64,000 nt of DNA, taken from positions 11,921,415 to 11,985,414 of the forward strand of contig NC_044923.1 of NCBI RefSeq assembly GCF_003576645.1, written 5' to 3'. Positions 21,993 to 33,900 of the stretch are shown in pieces. Source of the stretch: Ipomoea triloba. Lineage: Eukaryota > Streptophyta > Magnoliopsida > Solanales > Convolvulaceae. The translations under genes were made by a program, and so were the position numbers. The notes beneath the pieces are model-generated. The model ran no database searches, was not told the origin of the DNA, and saw only the letters and a program-made list of their open reading frames with translations. Position 1 is the first letter of the stretch. The number at the start of each line of letters is the position of its first letter.

Positions 21993-22842
21993 AATTTGTA
22001 GTATTCAATTATCATCATTCAGACTCTAATATATAAAACTTTGAGTAACTCTACATGCATTCTCCTCGTAATTATATTTCACATTCTTATTAATTACGGA
22101 GTAGTTTCTTTTATATTTGATTAATAAATAAATTTATTTGTCAAATTGAGTGGGATCTGTAAATTCATAATAACCAATGAATAATTAAAATTTTATTGTT
22201 ACATTAGGAGATACATATTAAGAAATAAATTTAAAAAAATGTGAGGAAAGTAGTATTCTTTTAAATATAAATTACTAAATCGAGAGCACGGACTGAGCCA
22301 AAAAATTTATATCAGGGGGCCAAAATTATAATAAATATTTACAATGTCAATCAACATTAGTACAGATCAATAATGACATCATTATATATACCATACATAG
22401 TTATAGTATGCATTATCGATATTAATTTTTAATGATACTTTATGTAAAAATTGACATCGATGTCAATTGATATTTTATAACTTTTCACATAAAAAAATTA
22501 CATACAATAATAATATTGCTTGTCACTCTTTTATTAAATAAAAATTATTAATTATTTTGTTGACAACACTTTTTTATATAATTAACGTATATTCATTTTA
22601 CTAATTAACTTAACATTTCAAAATTTAAAGGACGAGGAAGAAACTCAAAATCACAAATTAAAAAACTAATATTAAAATACATTTTTCCAATTTCAAAACT
22701 AGTATTTTGAACTATTGAATTTACATCCTAAAATTGTAAATAAATAATAACTAACTAATTTATTTAGTTATTTTTTTTCTTTTGTGAATTTAGACTTCAA
22801 TATATGTTTTGGGCTTATTTAATATATACATAGTTTAAAAAA
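21993..22842. other. AT-rich intergenic DNA
   Basis: No gene. The 9 bp at its right edge (TTTAAAAAA) form the target duplication of the next element. Confidence 0.4.
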
Positions 22843-23271
22843 GAGTTTATTACCGAAATAGTCCCTCGACTATTGCGAAATTACCAATTTGATCCTTGAC
22901 AATTTTTCGTATCCAATTAAGTCCCTCGACTTTGAAAATTTTAACCAATTTGGTCCTCCGTTTATTTTTCCATTAAACATCCGTTAAAATCGAGACTAAA
23001 TTAGTAATTTTGCTATAGTCAAGGGACCAAATTGGTAATTTTACTATAGTCAAGGGACTATTTCAGTGAAAAATTAATTACCAATTTGGTCCTTTGACTA
23101 TAGAAAATTACCAATTTGATCCCGATTTAACGGATGTTTAACGACAAAATAAACGGAGGACCAAATTGGTTAAAATTTTCATAGTTGAGGGGCTTAATTT
23201 GGCACAAAAAATTGTCGAAGATCAAATTGGTAATTTTGCAATAGTCGAGGAACCATTTCGGTAATAAACTC
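22843..23271. mobile_element. MULE-type foldback MITE with 9-bp TSD
   Basis: Left GAGTTTATTACCGAAATAGT, right reverse complement GAGTTTATTACCGAAATGGT. The two arms (each about 200 bp, phrases CCAATTTGGTCCTCCG and AACGGATGTTTAACG) are inverted copies. Flanks TTTAAAAAA (22834-22842) and TTTAACAAA (23272-23280) match at 8 of 9 bases, the duplication length of Mutator-like elements. It is non-coding. Confidence 0.8.
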
Positions 23272-23313
23272 TTTAACAAATTGAGGGAGGGGGGGGGGGG
23301 GGGGGGGGAAAAA

Positions 23314-23625
23314 NNNNNNNNNNNNNNNNNNNNNNNNNNNNNNNNNNNNNNNNNNNNNNNNNNNNNNNNNNNNNNNNNNNNNNNNNNNNNNNNNNNNNNN
23401 NNNNNNNNNNNNNNNNNNNNNNNNNNNNNNNNNNNNNNNNNNNNNNNNNNNNNNNNNNNNNNNNNNNNNNNNNNNNNNNNNNNNNNNNNNNNNNNNNNNN
23501 NNNNNNNNNNNNNNNNNNNNNNNNNNNNNNNNNNNNNNNNNNNNNNNNNNNNNNNNNNNNNNNNNNNNNNNNNNNNNNNNNNNNNNNNNNNNNNNNNNNN
23601 NNNNNNNNNNNNNNNNNNNNNNNNN
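23314..23625. other. Assembly gap (312 N) beside a G homopolymer
   Basis: A run of more than 20 G (interrupted only by one A near its start, 23284-23308) and a few A precede the N run. The gap likely reflects failure to read through the homopolymer. Confidence 0.99.
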
Positions 23626-23897
23626 GGGCAAAAGAAAATTTGTATTCCACATATAATAGTATATATACACATAAATATTTATTAACACTTTTGGGGTCTT
23701 TCAAAAAAAAAAACATTTTTGAGGTAAAATGGGGTGGTGTGGGGGGCCAAGGCCCCCTACCCACCCACGTACTTCCACTCCTGCTCAGAGATTCAAGACA
23801 TGCATGTCCACCTCAGTGTCAGTTTGAAACCAAAAAGGAGATACAAAAAAAAACTAAATTATTTATACCTAATAATTTAAAAACTAATAGTGATAAT

Positions 23898-24198
23898 GGC
23901 CTTGTTTGGTAATGACTATTAGCTTATTAGGTTAGAATGTATGATTAGTTGATAATATTAGCTTATTGTAAAAAAGTGTTTGATAAATTAGCTGTTAGTT
24001 GATAGTTGTTTGGTACAATTTAATTTCTCAAAAAGCTAATTGAAAATGTTACTTTGGACAGTCTTTTGAATTTTAGTACTTTAGAGCTACAAAAAATTTA
24101 TTAATCAAACACTTATATTAATTTTTAAATCAAATTAAACAACTAACCATAGTCAAGTAAGTCAAAATTGACTGACTGATTATTTACCAAATAGGGTC
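23898..24198. mobile_element. hAT-like MITE
   Basis: Left TGGCCTTGTTTGGTAAT and right ATTTACCAAATAGGGTCA pair as short terminal inverted repeats. Interior phrases (TTAGCTTATT, GTTAGTTGATAGTTGTTTGG) are typical of plant hAT-like MITEs of this size. The target duplication is not clear. Confidence 0.6.
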
Positions 24199-24555
24199 AA
24201 TATCTTTTTCATATATATATATAAATGAATAAAAACAAAAATAGAGAATGACAACGGAAAAAAAAAATTAAAGGAAAAAAAAAAAACGATTGGCGGCCTC
24301 AACAATAACTGGCCATACGGACATAGTACGTAGTAATGAATGCCATATAGCTCCTGCTTCCTGCCGGCGGCTTTGGCGGCAGAGCTATACCGATTCCATC
24401 ATATTTAACACGGCTCGATCGAACGACGTACATTATAGAGTTCACAATTAATTTGCTTCTTCTTATCGAAAACTTTTTTATTCCATGCATGTACTTTTAC
24501 TTTCTATTTTTATGTGGTAATATATCATTGGAAGCAATGAATGATATATTTTAAA

Positions 24556-24890
24556 AGAGCTTTTTCCTAAAATGGTCCATCGACTATTAATATTGTTCAT
24601 TCTCAATTTTACATTTCGACTTTTCATTGCACTAAATGTGATCCCTTGTCTTTTAAAAACCCACCCAATTCAGTTCTCTGTGAGGTATTCTGTTTGCTCA
24701 GCATTAAAATGGATGACATTTTGGTCCGTTCATCTATTTTGTGCCTAATACACTCATTAATACGAAAATTTTGAAAAGAAAAACTATTTTAATTATTTTC
24801 ATTTTTGTTTTTGAACTCTATCAAATTAGAATATCTATAGATTTTGTTCCTCACAAAAAAATATGGACCATTTTGGAGAAATTTTTTTTT
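24556..24890. mobile_element. Decayed foldback MITE
   Basis: CTAAAATGGTCCATCGAC on the left and GGACCATTTTGGAGAAA on the right pair imperfectly. The interior has further short inverted motifs. Arms are diverged, so the boundaries are approximate. Confidence 0.4.
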
Positions 24891-25209
24891 ATTTAATTTT
24901 ATTTTCATTTTTGTTTTTAAAGTCTATCAAATTAGAATTTATGTAGAGTTTTTCTCACAAATATAAATAGTTAAAATATCACACTTCAACCCCAAAATTT
25001 TAACTTTTCTCTACATACTTTTTCTCTCTGTCTAATCATACAAACTTTTTCTCTATCTCTACTATCAAGTTTTACAATACGAAAAAAATCGTACTCGTAA
25101 ATTCCTCACCGGTATGACTGAGAAGTAAACTTACCTTTCGATCACAAGCGAGAGTTTACTTTTCGCCTCAGCCGAGAAGTTTACTTGAAAAACTTACATT
25201 TTGGTCCAA

Positions 25210-26459
25210 CATTTTTCCTACTAGTGCACATTGTTATGCCATACAATGCACATTGTTCCTTATTCCAGTATGCCTTATAATGCACATTTTTCCTTCTTTC
25301 AGTGCACATCGTTCATTTTTCCAATGCACATTGTTTCTTCTACCAGAGCACATTGTTGTGTCATACAGTGCACATTGTTCCTTTTTCCAGTGCACACTTT
25401 TATGCCATACAGTGCACATTGTTGTGTCTTCCAGAGCATTTTTTCAATCGTAGATGACGAACTTTTTTTTTTTTAAAAGATCAATTAATCTTGATCACTA
25501 ATTACTAATTTGAGTTGAATATTGTTTGTTTGTTTATTATTTATGGTTGTTTATGATTTGTGTTGAAGATCCTATATTAAATTTAATTTTTCAATAATTG
25601 TTTCACATCTTTGTGCCTCTAGTGTGCATTTTTTTGCCTTCTAGTGCATATTTTTTCCATCTTCCAGTGCACATTATTAAAGTTCATAGGTGACAAATTT
25701 TTTTTTATCTACGACTGAGATTCTATCTCACTTCTCACCTGAGACTTTTATCTCACCCGAACCTCTTCCTGTATATATATATATAAATGATCATGTGAAA
25801 CAATTGCCTTAGGTGAGAAATAGGATGAAATTATATCCGTAGATTGAGTCCAGATCAAGGATCCAAATTGGAGATTTTGTTTTAAAAAAATGCAGTGGCA
25901 TTATTGTAATTTTGTGTAAGTAATTTCTTTTTGTCTTCCAGTGCACATTGTTATGCCATACAATGCACATTGTTTCTTCTTCCAGTGCACATTGTTATGC
26001 CATACAGTGCACACTGTTCATTCTTCCAGTGCACATTGTTCTTTCTTTCAAAGCACATTATTGTGCCGGCCTTACAGTGCACGTTGTTCCTTCTTTCAGT
26101 GCACATTTTTATGCCATACAGTGCACATTTTTTTCCCTTCCAAAGTATTTTTTTTAATCATAGATGACAAACACTTTTTTAAAAAATTAATTAATCATGA
26201 TCACTAATTACTAATTTGAGTTTAATATTGTTTGTTTGTTTATTATTTATGGCCGTTTATGATTTGTGTTGAAAATCGTATATTAAATTTAATTTTTCAA
26301 TAATTGTTTCATATCTTTGTGGCTCCAGTGCGTATTTTTTGCCTTTTAGTGCATATTTTTTCCTTCTTCCAGTGCACATTATCAAAGTTCATAGGTGACG
26401 AATTTTTTTTTGCCTTTTATCTCACTTCTCACCTGGGGCTTTTATTTCACCCGAACCCC

Positions 26460-26520
<61 letters not shown>

Positions 26521-27125
26521 GAGATTTTTTTTCTAAAAAAAATGCGGTGGCATTATTGTAATTTTTTGTAAGTTAATTTTTTTTGTCTTCCAATGCACAT
26601 TGTTTCTTCATCCAGTGCGCATTGTTATGACATACAGTGCACATTGTTCCTTCTTTCAATGCACATTGTTCTTTCTTTCAAAGCACATTGTTGTGCCTTA
26701 CAGTGCACATCTTCCAATGCACATTATATTGTTGTGTCTTACAGTGCACATTGTTGTGTCTCCCAAAGCCCGCATTTTAAAAAAAAATTGTAGATGACGA
26801 ACTTTTTTTAAAAGATCAGTTAATCTTGATCACTAATTACTAATTTGAGTTGAATATTGTTTGTTTGTTTATTATTTATGGTCGTTTATGATTTGTGTTG
26901 AAGATCCTATATTAAATTTAATTTTTCAATAATTATTTCACATCTTTGTGCCTCCAGTGTACATTTTTTGACTTTAAGTGCACTTTTTCCCTTCTTGCAG
27001 TGCACATTATTGTGCCTTACAGTGCACATTGTTGAAGTTCGTAAGTGACGATTTTTTTTTTGATCTAGGGCTGAGATTCTATCTCACTTCTCACCTGCAA
27101 CTTTCTTCTCACCCAAACCACTTCC
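25210..27125. repeat. Three related elements filled with a 22-bp minisatellite
   Basis: A unit of about 22 bp, AGTGCACATTGTTCCTTCTT plus two bases (variants with TTATGCCATAC), forms arrays at about 25220-25440, 25935-26150 and 26590-26770. Each array is followed by the same spacer (GAATATTGTTTGTTTGTTTA..., near 25515, 26222 and 26855), a shorter second array and a common end (CACTTCTCACCTG..., TCACCCGAACC). (TA)n tracts separate the copies (25772-25785, 26463-26515, 27127-27140). Every apparent open frame here is the repeat read in different phases and is not coding. Confidence 0.8.
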
Positions 27126-27126
27126 T

Positions 27127-27640
27127 ATATATATATATGACTTCCCGTGCGGTTGACCTTCTTAGGTGCGGGTATGCAATTGCTAAGGCACGTGATTTCC
27201 CTTCTTAATGTGCATGGTTTTCCTTCTTAAGGTGCATGATTTGTGTACTTATGGTATGTCAATGTTGAAACTTAAGGTGCATCAACCTAAAGCTTAAAGT
27301 GCGTGGTTTTCCTTCTTAAGGTGCGTGATTTGTTCGCTTAAGGTGCGTCAGTTGTGTAAAACTTAAGGTGTGTGGTTTGCGTTCTTAAGTTGCTTTGTTT
27401 GTGTGTTTAAAGTGCGTGATTTTTGTACTTAATAAGGTGCGTCGTTTGTGTACTTAAGGTGCGTCGGCCTAGAGCTTTAGGTGTGCATAGTTTGTGTTGT
27501 TAATATGCTTTATTTCTGAGCTTAAAGTGCATGGTTTGTGTACTTAAGATGTGTCATTTTAATGCTTAAGGTGCATTAACCGCACAACCGCACGGGACGC
27601 CATCTCGGCACCAGAACCCATCATTATATATATATCTACA
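27127..27640. mobile_element. (TA)n-flanked foldback element with CTTAAGGTGCG repeats
   Basis: Bounded by TA tracts. The left end ACTTCCCGTGCGGTTGACC pairs with the right end GGTGCATTAACCGCACAACC then GCACGGGACGCC. The interior has about 15 diverged units of roughly 20-30 bp on TTAAGGTGCGT. It is non-coding. Confidence 0.7.
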
Positions 27641-28106
27641 CACTCATTTTGCTGCAACTTTATAATACCTTAAAGGGCTGAAAAAATTATTTATTCAAAA
27701 ATCTTTAGAATGTATTTGCCAAAATTTAAGCCGGTTCACATAAGACGCTCATGAAAACAGAATAGACAAATTATTAGTCTGGTCAAATTATAACCATTCC
27801 AAAGCATTTTGTGTAGTGAACCTTTAGGAGATCTTTCTATAATTCTTTTGTCCTAAATATTTAGATTTTTTGTACTGGGACATTATATAAATAATTAGAA
27901 ACATATGATGCATAAAGTGTCGACTTTACGTATCAATCTATTCCCCAAGTGTCTATTGTAAAATAAGCACATTATTTTCTACAGCAAACACGAATGGTCA
28001 TATTTGTACTGGTAGTGCCCACTCATTGAGCAAAAAATTCATAGCTCTTGCAGTGTTCATCTTATTCATCACCAATCCTGCCTTAAAACACCCGAATCAT
28101 AGCTGA
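27641..28106. other. Intergenic, possible retroelement debris
   Basis: Less AT-rich than average, and on the minus strand vaguely coding-like, but full of stops. The sequence at 28440-28740 is similar, so both may be remains of one element split by the foldback element between them. I could not identify it. Confidence 0.3.
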
Positions 28107-28434
28107 TACTGCAATTGTGTTGAACTGATACTACAGTTATGTTGAACGGATACTACAATTGTGTTGAAAGGAAATTGCAGTTGCGCGGAACAGAGGCCGT
28201 GTCATCCGTCTGGAACTGCAGTTGTGTTGAACTGATACTGCAGTTGTGTTGAACGGATACTGCAGTTGTGGTGGACGGATGAGCGGTCTCTGTTCCGCGC
28301 AACTGCAGTTTCCTTTCAACACAACTACAGTATCTTTTCAACACAACTGCACTATCCGTTCAACACAACTGCAGTATCAGTCATGACCATGGTCCACAAT
28401 GCATTGTGGACCATGGTCCACAATATAATTTGCG
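28107..28434. mobile_element. MULE-like foldback element with inverted 22-bp minisatellite
   Basis: Units GATACTGCAGTTGTGTTGAA lie in one orientation at 28107-28275 and in the other at 28300-28380, making a large hairpin around 28270-28300. The right end has GGTCCACAATGCATTGTGG, a second GGACCATGGTCCACA, and terminates ...TTTGCG as in the 15448 end. The left terminal box is missing. It belongs to the family of 1042, 6246 and 15058. Confidence 0.6.
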
Positions 28435-28994
28435 TTAAACACCTCCCTTCCCCACAAAATATATACTTAGCTTCTCCAAGCTAAGTGTATGACATGTTGA
28501 CCTTTGGTGGCCACTGCACCTACATAAGTTGAGCACCCAAATACTTTTCTTGCAAAATTCTAACCCAGAACTAATGCTTATTCACATGTATTTTCCTACA
28601 TATCTTAGTTAGATATGCCAAATTCACCTTACAAGTATCCCATCCAAACACCTAGACCCCCTGGCCTTAAGCCTTGTAAGCAGTCTCCAAGGACAAACCA
28701 TGGAGCTCCCTCTAATTATCCCATGCCATAGAAAATTTATTTGCTTACCAATTTTCTAGACAATAGCATCCAGTCAAAAAAAAAAAAAAAAAAAAAAAGT
28801 GGGCCTTACTGCATAACTTAAGCAGGCAAAGCAATTAACACAAATTGTATCAAAGTTAATATACTTACCATATACAAGTTCTTTATGTAACCAACACATT
28901 CATCATAAAACTACAAGAAAGTTGCTTTGAGTAGGAATTATCATTTTATTAAGAAAAGACCAAATTCTGTCCAACACCTTACCAATACACACTC
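28435..28994. other. Intergenic, possible LINE debris on the minus strand
   Basis: The minus strand at about 28640-28745 reads LWHGIIRGSSMV-like sequence, reminiscent of the region just after the reverse transcriptase of plant LINEs, but stops interrupt every frame. A poly-A tract occurs at 28777-28798 on the plus strand. The assignment is weak. Confidence 0.25.
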
Positions 28995-29079
28995 ATGACC
29001 GGTCCTGAGCACGGACGGGATGGGCGACCGCCCAGGGCCCCATGCTAGAAGGGGTCCATCCACATATATGTATACATAC

Positions 29080-29158
<79 letters not shown>

Positions 29159-29159
29159 N

Positions 29160-29236
<77 letters not shown>

Positions 29237-29894
29237 TTATAGTTATATTAGAAAATAAAAAATTAAGAATAGATGGGACTGCAGGAAGCTGGAATCGACG
29301 CTTAATTAAATAAATTTAGAAATAGAATCGACATGGGGACACCTAATTATCTATTAGAATCGACACCCTAATCGGCTAACCCATTCATCTTCTTCAATAA
29401 AATTTTTTCCCAATTCAATTCATCATCGCATCTTCGTCGACGATCAACGATTGTTCTTTTGTTTGCCCGTTTGGTCCCATTGTCCGTTGTAACTTGTATG
29501 TTTATTATATTTGTATTTTGTTTTGTATTTACATAATGTTAGCTAAAAAGCATTTATTTGGAAGTGAGAAAAGAAAAAAAAAAGAAAAAGAAAACAAGTA
29601 GAGCAGCTAATAGATTCACAAAGAGAAGCTATAAATAAATTTTTCAAAAAATCAGAATCATCTAATGAAAATTTGAAACAATCTAAATAAAATTTAAGTG
29701 ATCAAGACCATGTTATTGAGGGTATAGCTAATTTGAGTGGCAATGATAATGTAGTAAATAATGAGAGTATAACTAATTTGAGTGATGATGATAATGTAGT
29801 AAATAATGAGGGTATAGCTAATTTTAATTTTTCATGTAGGGGCCTATTTTTTTAATTTCGCCCAGGGCCTCCAAAATGTTTGGACCGGCCCAGT
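28995..29894 (+). mobile_element. Internally deleted hAT, TTF/ZMYM-type
   Basis: Flanked by ACACACTC on both sides (28987-28994 and 29895-29902), a perfect 8-bp duplication. Ends: ACCGGTCCTGAG on the left, and GGGCCGGTCCAAAC from the reverse complement of the right. Both are followed by CGCCCAGGGCC or its complement. At 29537-29820 a broken frame starts MLAKKHLFGSEKRKKKK and continues in segments with NKFFKKSESSNENLKQ, the N-terminal region of TTF-type zinc-finger hAT transposases, with an internal repeat of about 57 bp at 29705-29820. The rest of the transposase is missing. A long TA tract lies inside. Confidence 0.75.
29085..29234. repeat. (TA)n microsatellite, ~150 bp
   Basis: Nearly pure TA with one N at 29159 that marks an unresolved length. 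Its true size is uncertain. Confidence 0.95.
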
Positions 29895-30263
29895 ACACAC
29901 TCCATGCCTATGCCTTCCGATAAAACCCCAACGGAAAACCATCGACCTCAAGGAATTTATTAGGATCCATTGTGAATTATTAAGTAAAACCATTAGAATC
30001 AGCATAGAGACAATCGAAAATGCCTCTAAGAGGAGTACCAAAGAAATGAAACCTAGCAGATCAAATAATGATCAACAAGTAATTAATATTTAATCTTTGA
30101 CAAAATAATAGCGGTTACTAAAATTAATCAAAAATTGGAATCTACCGTTTAAAATGGAGAAGATGCATTTATTTATGTTAAATAATAAAAAGAATAATAT
30201 AATATAATATAATAGAAAAGAAAAACATTTTGAACCTTTTTCCTTAATTTATATATCGACCAT
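29895..30263. other. Intergenic DNA, no gene seen
   Basis: Contains the right-hand target duplication of the hAT and AT-rich sequence with a short AATAT-type simple repeat near 30195-30212. Nothing coding is visible. Confidence 0.4.
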
Positions 30264-30605
30264 TGTTGCAAAAATCCCCGCCTAGGCGCTCCTAGACTGA
30301 GGCGAATTGCTCCCTAGGCGTCCGCCTAGGTGGCCGGCCGCCTAGTGCCTAACTCGGCCGACTGGGCCAAATTTGACCGAGTTAACTCGAGCTAGTCGGC
30401 TTTGTTAATAAAATTTCTTTATTTATATAAGTAAGAGAAGTTAGAGACATATATAATATATATAATATAATATATGACATACACCCACACACATAAATTA
30501 CTTTTTTGTTTTTATAGATCGCCACCTAGGTACTGCCTAGGTGACGCTCAGGTACTGCCTAGGCGCCGCCTAAACCGCTTAGGCGCCTACTGCAACCATG
30601 ATATC
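30264..30605. mobile_element. CCTAGGCG-rich foldback MITE
   Basis: Left GTTGCAAAAATCCCCGCC then TAGGCG; right reverse complement GGTTGCAGTAGGCGCCTAAG. Dense CCTAGGCG/CGCCTAGG motifs on both arms give a GC-rich inverted repeat that stands out against the AT-rich surroundings. A short AT-rich spacer lies at 30400-30510. It lies just downstream of the MORC stop codon. Confidence 0.6.
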
Positions 30606-30972
30606 GACTATCGAGTTTGGAGTATTTACTTGATCTCAACAAATTAAAATGAAAGAACACAGGGAGTTCAAGCCAATCATACATTTGGAAGGCTCATAAT
30701 CTAGAAATACAAGAATGGTTCTCACAATCCTAAAAACTGGTAACCATGGCTACAAATTCACTGTCTTGCCAATTAAGTTGCATACCTCACCCACCCCCAC
30801 AACCTACATACTAAACCAGAAAAAGGTGGGAAAATTAGTACTGCAGCTAGTATTGTATGTATTTGTCTGGTAGTATTTTACTTGGAAGTTAAAATATCTG
30901 ATATCTCTACCATTTAAGGAAGAATAAGCATAACGACCATGATGCATGCTCGATCTCTTTCATTTTGGTGGC

Positions 30973-33900
30973 TCAGGACTCACTTTTGCAACGTACTACC
31001 ATCGTACTATCTAACATCTTCACTTTGTTGAGCAACTCTTGTATGGTATCAGAAGCATCCTAACCACAGAAGCAATAGAGGCCATGGGATTCCAATCAAA
31101 ATAAAAGTTAGAAGGGGTAAAAACTCATGAAATAACATAAAATTCCACTTCAATTCTACGACTAATGTAACATTATATTGCTAACATTAAGTATATTATG
31201 CCTTGACATTGTCACATTTAATTTTCTGTTATGTTTCCTTAAGGCCGGTAATTTTACCATCTCAATTATCTGTTCTTTTGAAGTTCGTAAACGACATAAT
31301 AAACAATATACCATTAAAATTTTGTTTTTTGAAAAAAAAAATATCTATCAAATTGTTCTTTATTACGTCATTTATATAAACATTTCTTTGTAGCTACTGT
31401 TGTGAAATTAGATTACCAAATTTGACAATATTAGTAAAAGTTGTAGAATTAAATATGGTAAAATTAAAAGTAAATAACTAAATGTAGGAATATCACAATC
31501 ACAATATTCACCTAGCTAAAAAGTGAATAATTTTTCAATAACATAAAAACTAACCTGTAGTCTTTTCCTTAATCTCTCTTCCTCTTCTTCCCTTCGATTT
31601 CTTTCTTCTGCAAACTTATCAACGAAAACTTGTCGTTCTTTGTCTATTAATCCAGTCCTTTCCCCTGCTTCCACGAGCTGATAGCGGAGCGTAACGATCA
31701 ATGTTAAGTCCAGTTAGAACTCTATTTATGTGATCAAGCAGACATGTCCAAGGCCAGAGCAAAAGCCAAAGACTTAAATCTTGAAATATGATAAAATAAG
31801 ACTCATTTCCATTTTTGGTCCTACTGTTATTGGGACATTGCTAATTTTAGTCCACTTCATTAATTTTTGTCACAATGCGGCCAGTCTTATTTATTCTTGC
31901 CACTTTTAGTCTACCCGGTATTTTTTGTCTTTTCATGTTTTGGCCATCTCTGTGACCCTTTGCAGTGATTTTCCTTACACATTTTCATCTAATAAAGAGG
32001 TCCGGCCAAAGCCACCTATGCCTTTGGCCAAATCTCTTCATTGGATGAAAATGTGTAAGGAAAATAACTGCAAAGAGTAAAGGAGATTATCAATGAATGA
32101 AAAGATTAAAATACCCCTGTTTTGGACAGTTATTTGACAAAAAATTTTACAGTGGACTAAAAGTGGCAAGGATTAAATAACACTGGTCGCAATGTGGCAA
32201 AAATTAATGAAATTGACTAAAATTGACAATGCCTCAATAACAATAGGACCAAAAATGGAAATCACTCATAAAATAACTAATTAAATAGCTCTTACCTTGT
32301 TTTCCAGAATCCTATTTCTGTCCCTTTCATACTGCAAATCTTTCAGAGCATCCTCCAGACTGTAAAAAGTGGAAACAGTTAAAAAGATTAGGGGGGTCTC
32401 CAGTTCACACACCCAAGCACACGGTAAAAATTTCTCATATTATTATTCACCTTTTCTTGAGCACATTATTCTCTTCCGTCAACTTTTGTAGCAACATTAC
32501 ACGAGTGTAATCTAATACTAGTTCGTCACCGTTGACACTTGTCATCTGTTCTTAAGGAGACACACATTAGGATACAAATATGAACAAAGGATATTTACAA
32601 AAAGGAATAACTGTAAAATAGTTCACTGAATTTCTTGCTTTTATGCAATTAGGTTACTGAACTTAGAAAGTGTGCAATCGAACCATCCAACATGCAAAAT
32701 ATGTTCAATTGAGACATTTAAAATAAATTTCAATATCAGCAGTGGGAGTAAAGATTAAAATGTTTTTAACTTAAATTGCATTAAAAGAATTAAGAAAATA
32801 TAATGTTCAAATTACACATATTTTGCTCATTTGATAGTTCAATTGCATACTTTTTTAAGTTCAGTGATTTAAGTCTAATGGCTTATTTGACACTTTTTCA
32901 TTTAACCCTAAGATGATCTCAACGCAGAAATATTTACAGAACATGTAATTCTTCTGAAAGAGGAAACATGTGAATAAGGAGAATTTACACTCACAGCTAA
33001 GCTTCCTCCAGCGTTTCTCTCAATTCTTTTAAGGAGGTTTTCTTCTCGCCCTGTGACTCTAGCCGGCAAAGGACCACACTGGGATCGGGGGCATTCTTGC
33101 TGAGGGTTTCTGGATTTGGATGCCAGCTGGGATGGATTGCTTGTTTCTGTCCTACACTCAACTGTAGCAATCTCATCTTCTTCACTGGTGTCTGCAACCG
33201 GTTCATGTTCCACTTTGGTTTTCAAATTAGATTTTTTATTAGAATGGTTATTATTACTATTATTCGAGTTTAATTTGGAGGAAGATTTTGTTTTAGAAGG
33301 AGGAGAGCTATTTTTCTTGTCACGTCTCTTTGCATAACCAATTAGATGACAGTTTGTCAACCTGCAAATGATATGAATTGAAGATAGAACATTTAATAAT
33401 AGAGAAATAATATTATATTCAGAGCAAGATTATTAGAAGAGAGCGGAATATTATTATTGTATGAATAATAGGAGCATTTGCATACCAGTATTCCTTCTGT
33501 ATGTACTGTAAACGATTCTCAAGTCTTGTGAGAACTATAGTGCGTTCAAATCCCTGCTTATCATGAGCAGGCTCTATGAAATTAGCTTCTAAGACGCCTG
33601 TTACACAGAACACAACTGAACTGTGAGTTATAATGCTGAAGAACAGATAAAAAGTAAAAGTGTAACATTAATTCATACTCTCTCACTTTTATTTTCCGGT
33701 AAAAGTGTCTATGTCAAGATTGACTAAGTGTGAATAGGGGTGTCAAAATGGGTCGAAAGCCGCGAGCCAACCCTAAACCGCTCCGTGGTGGGGTGGTTAG
33801 GATTGAAGAATTCTAGTTGGCTTCGAAGGCCAGCCGGCAAAAACATGCGAAAATTTCAACTTGCGGTGGGGTGGCCAGCCCGCATTAATGCCACTAAGTG

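Noticed and set aside
24299..24490. Minus-strand frame in a GC-balanced patch
   Set aside because: Composition hints at former coding sequence, but no family is recognisable and no exons adjoin.
25231..26793. Several cysteine/histidine-rich open frames, which could suggest a zinc-binding repeat protein
   Set aside because: All arise from the 22-bp minisatellite read in three phases; the unit length is not a multiple of three, so no phase is privileged.
28435..28830. Possible LINE remnant on the minus strand
   Set aside because: A short LWHGIIRGSSMV-like match only; stops in all frames. Kept as a weak note, not called as a pseudogene.
26304..29313. Frames with long IYIYIY runs
   Set aside because: Translation of (TA)n microsatellites.
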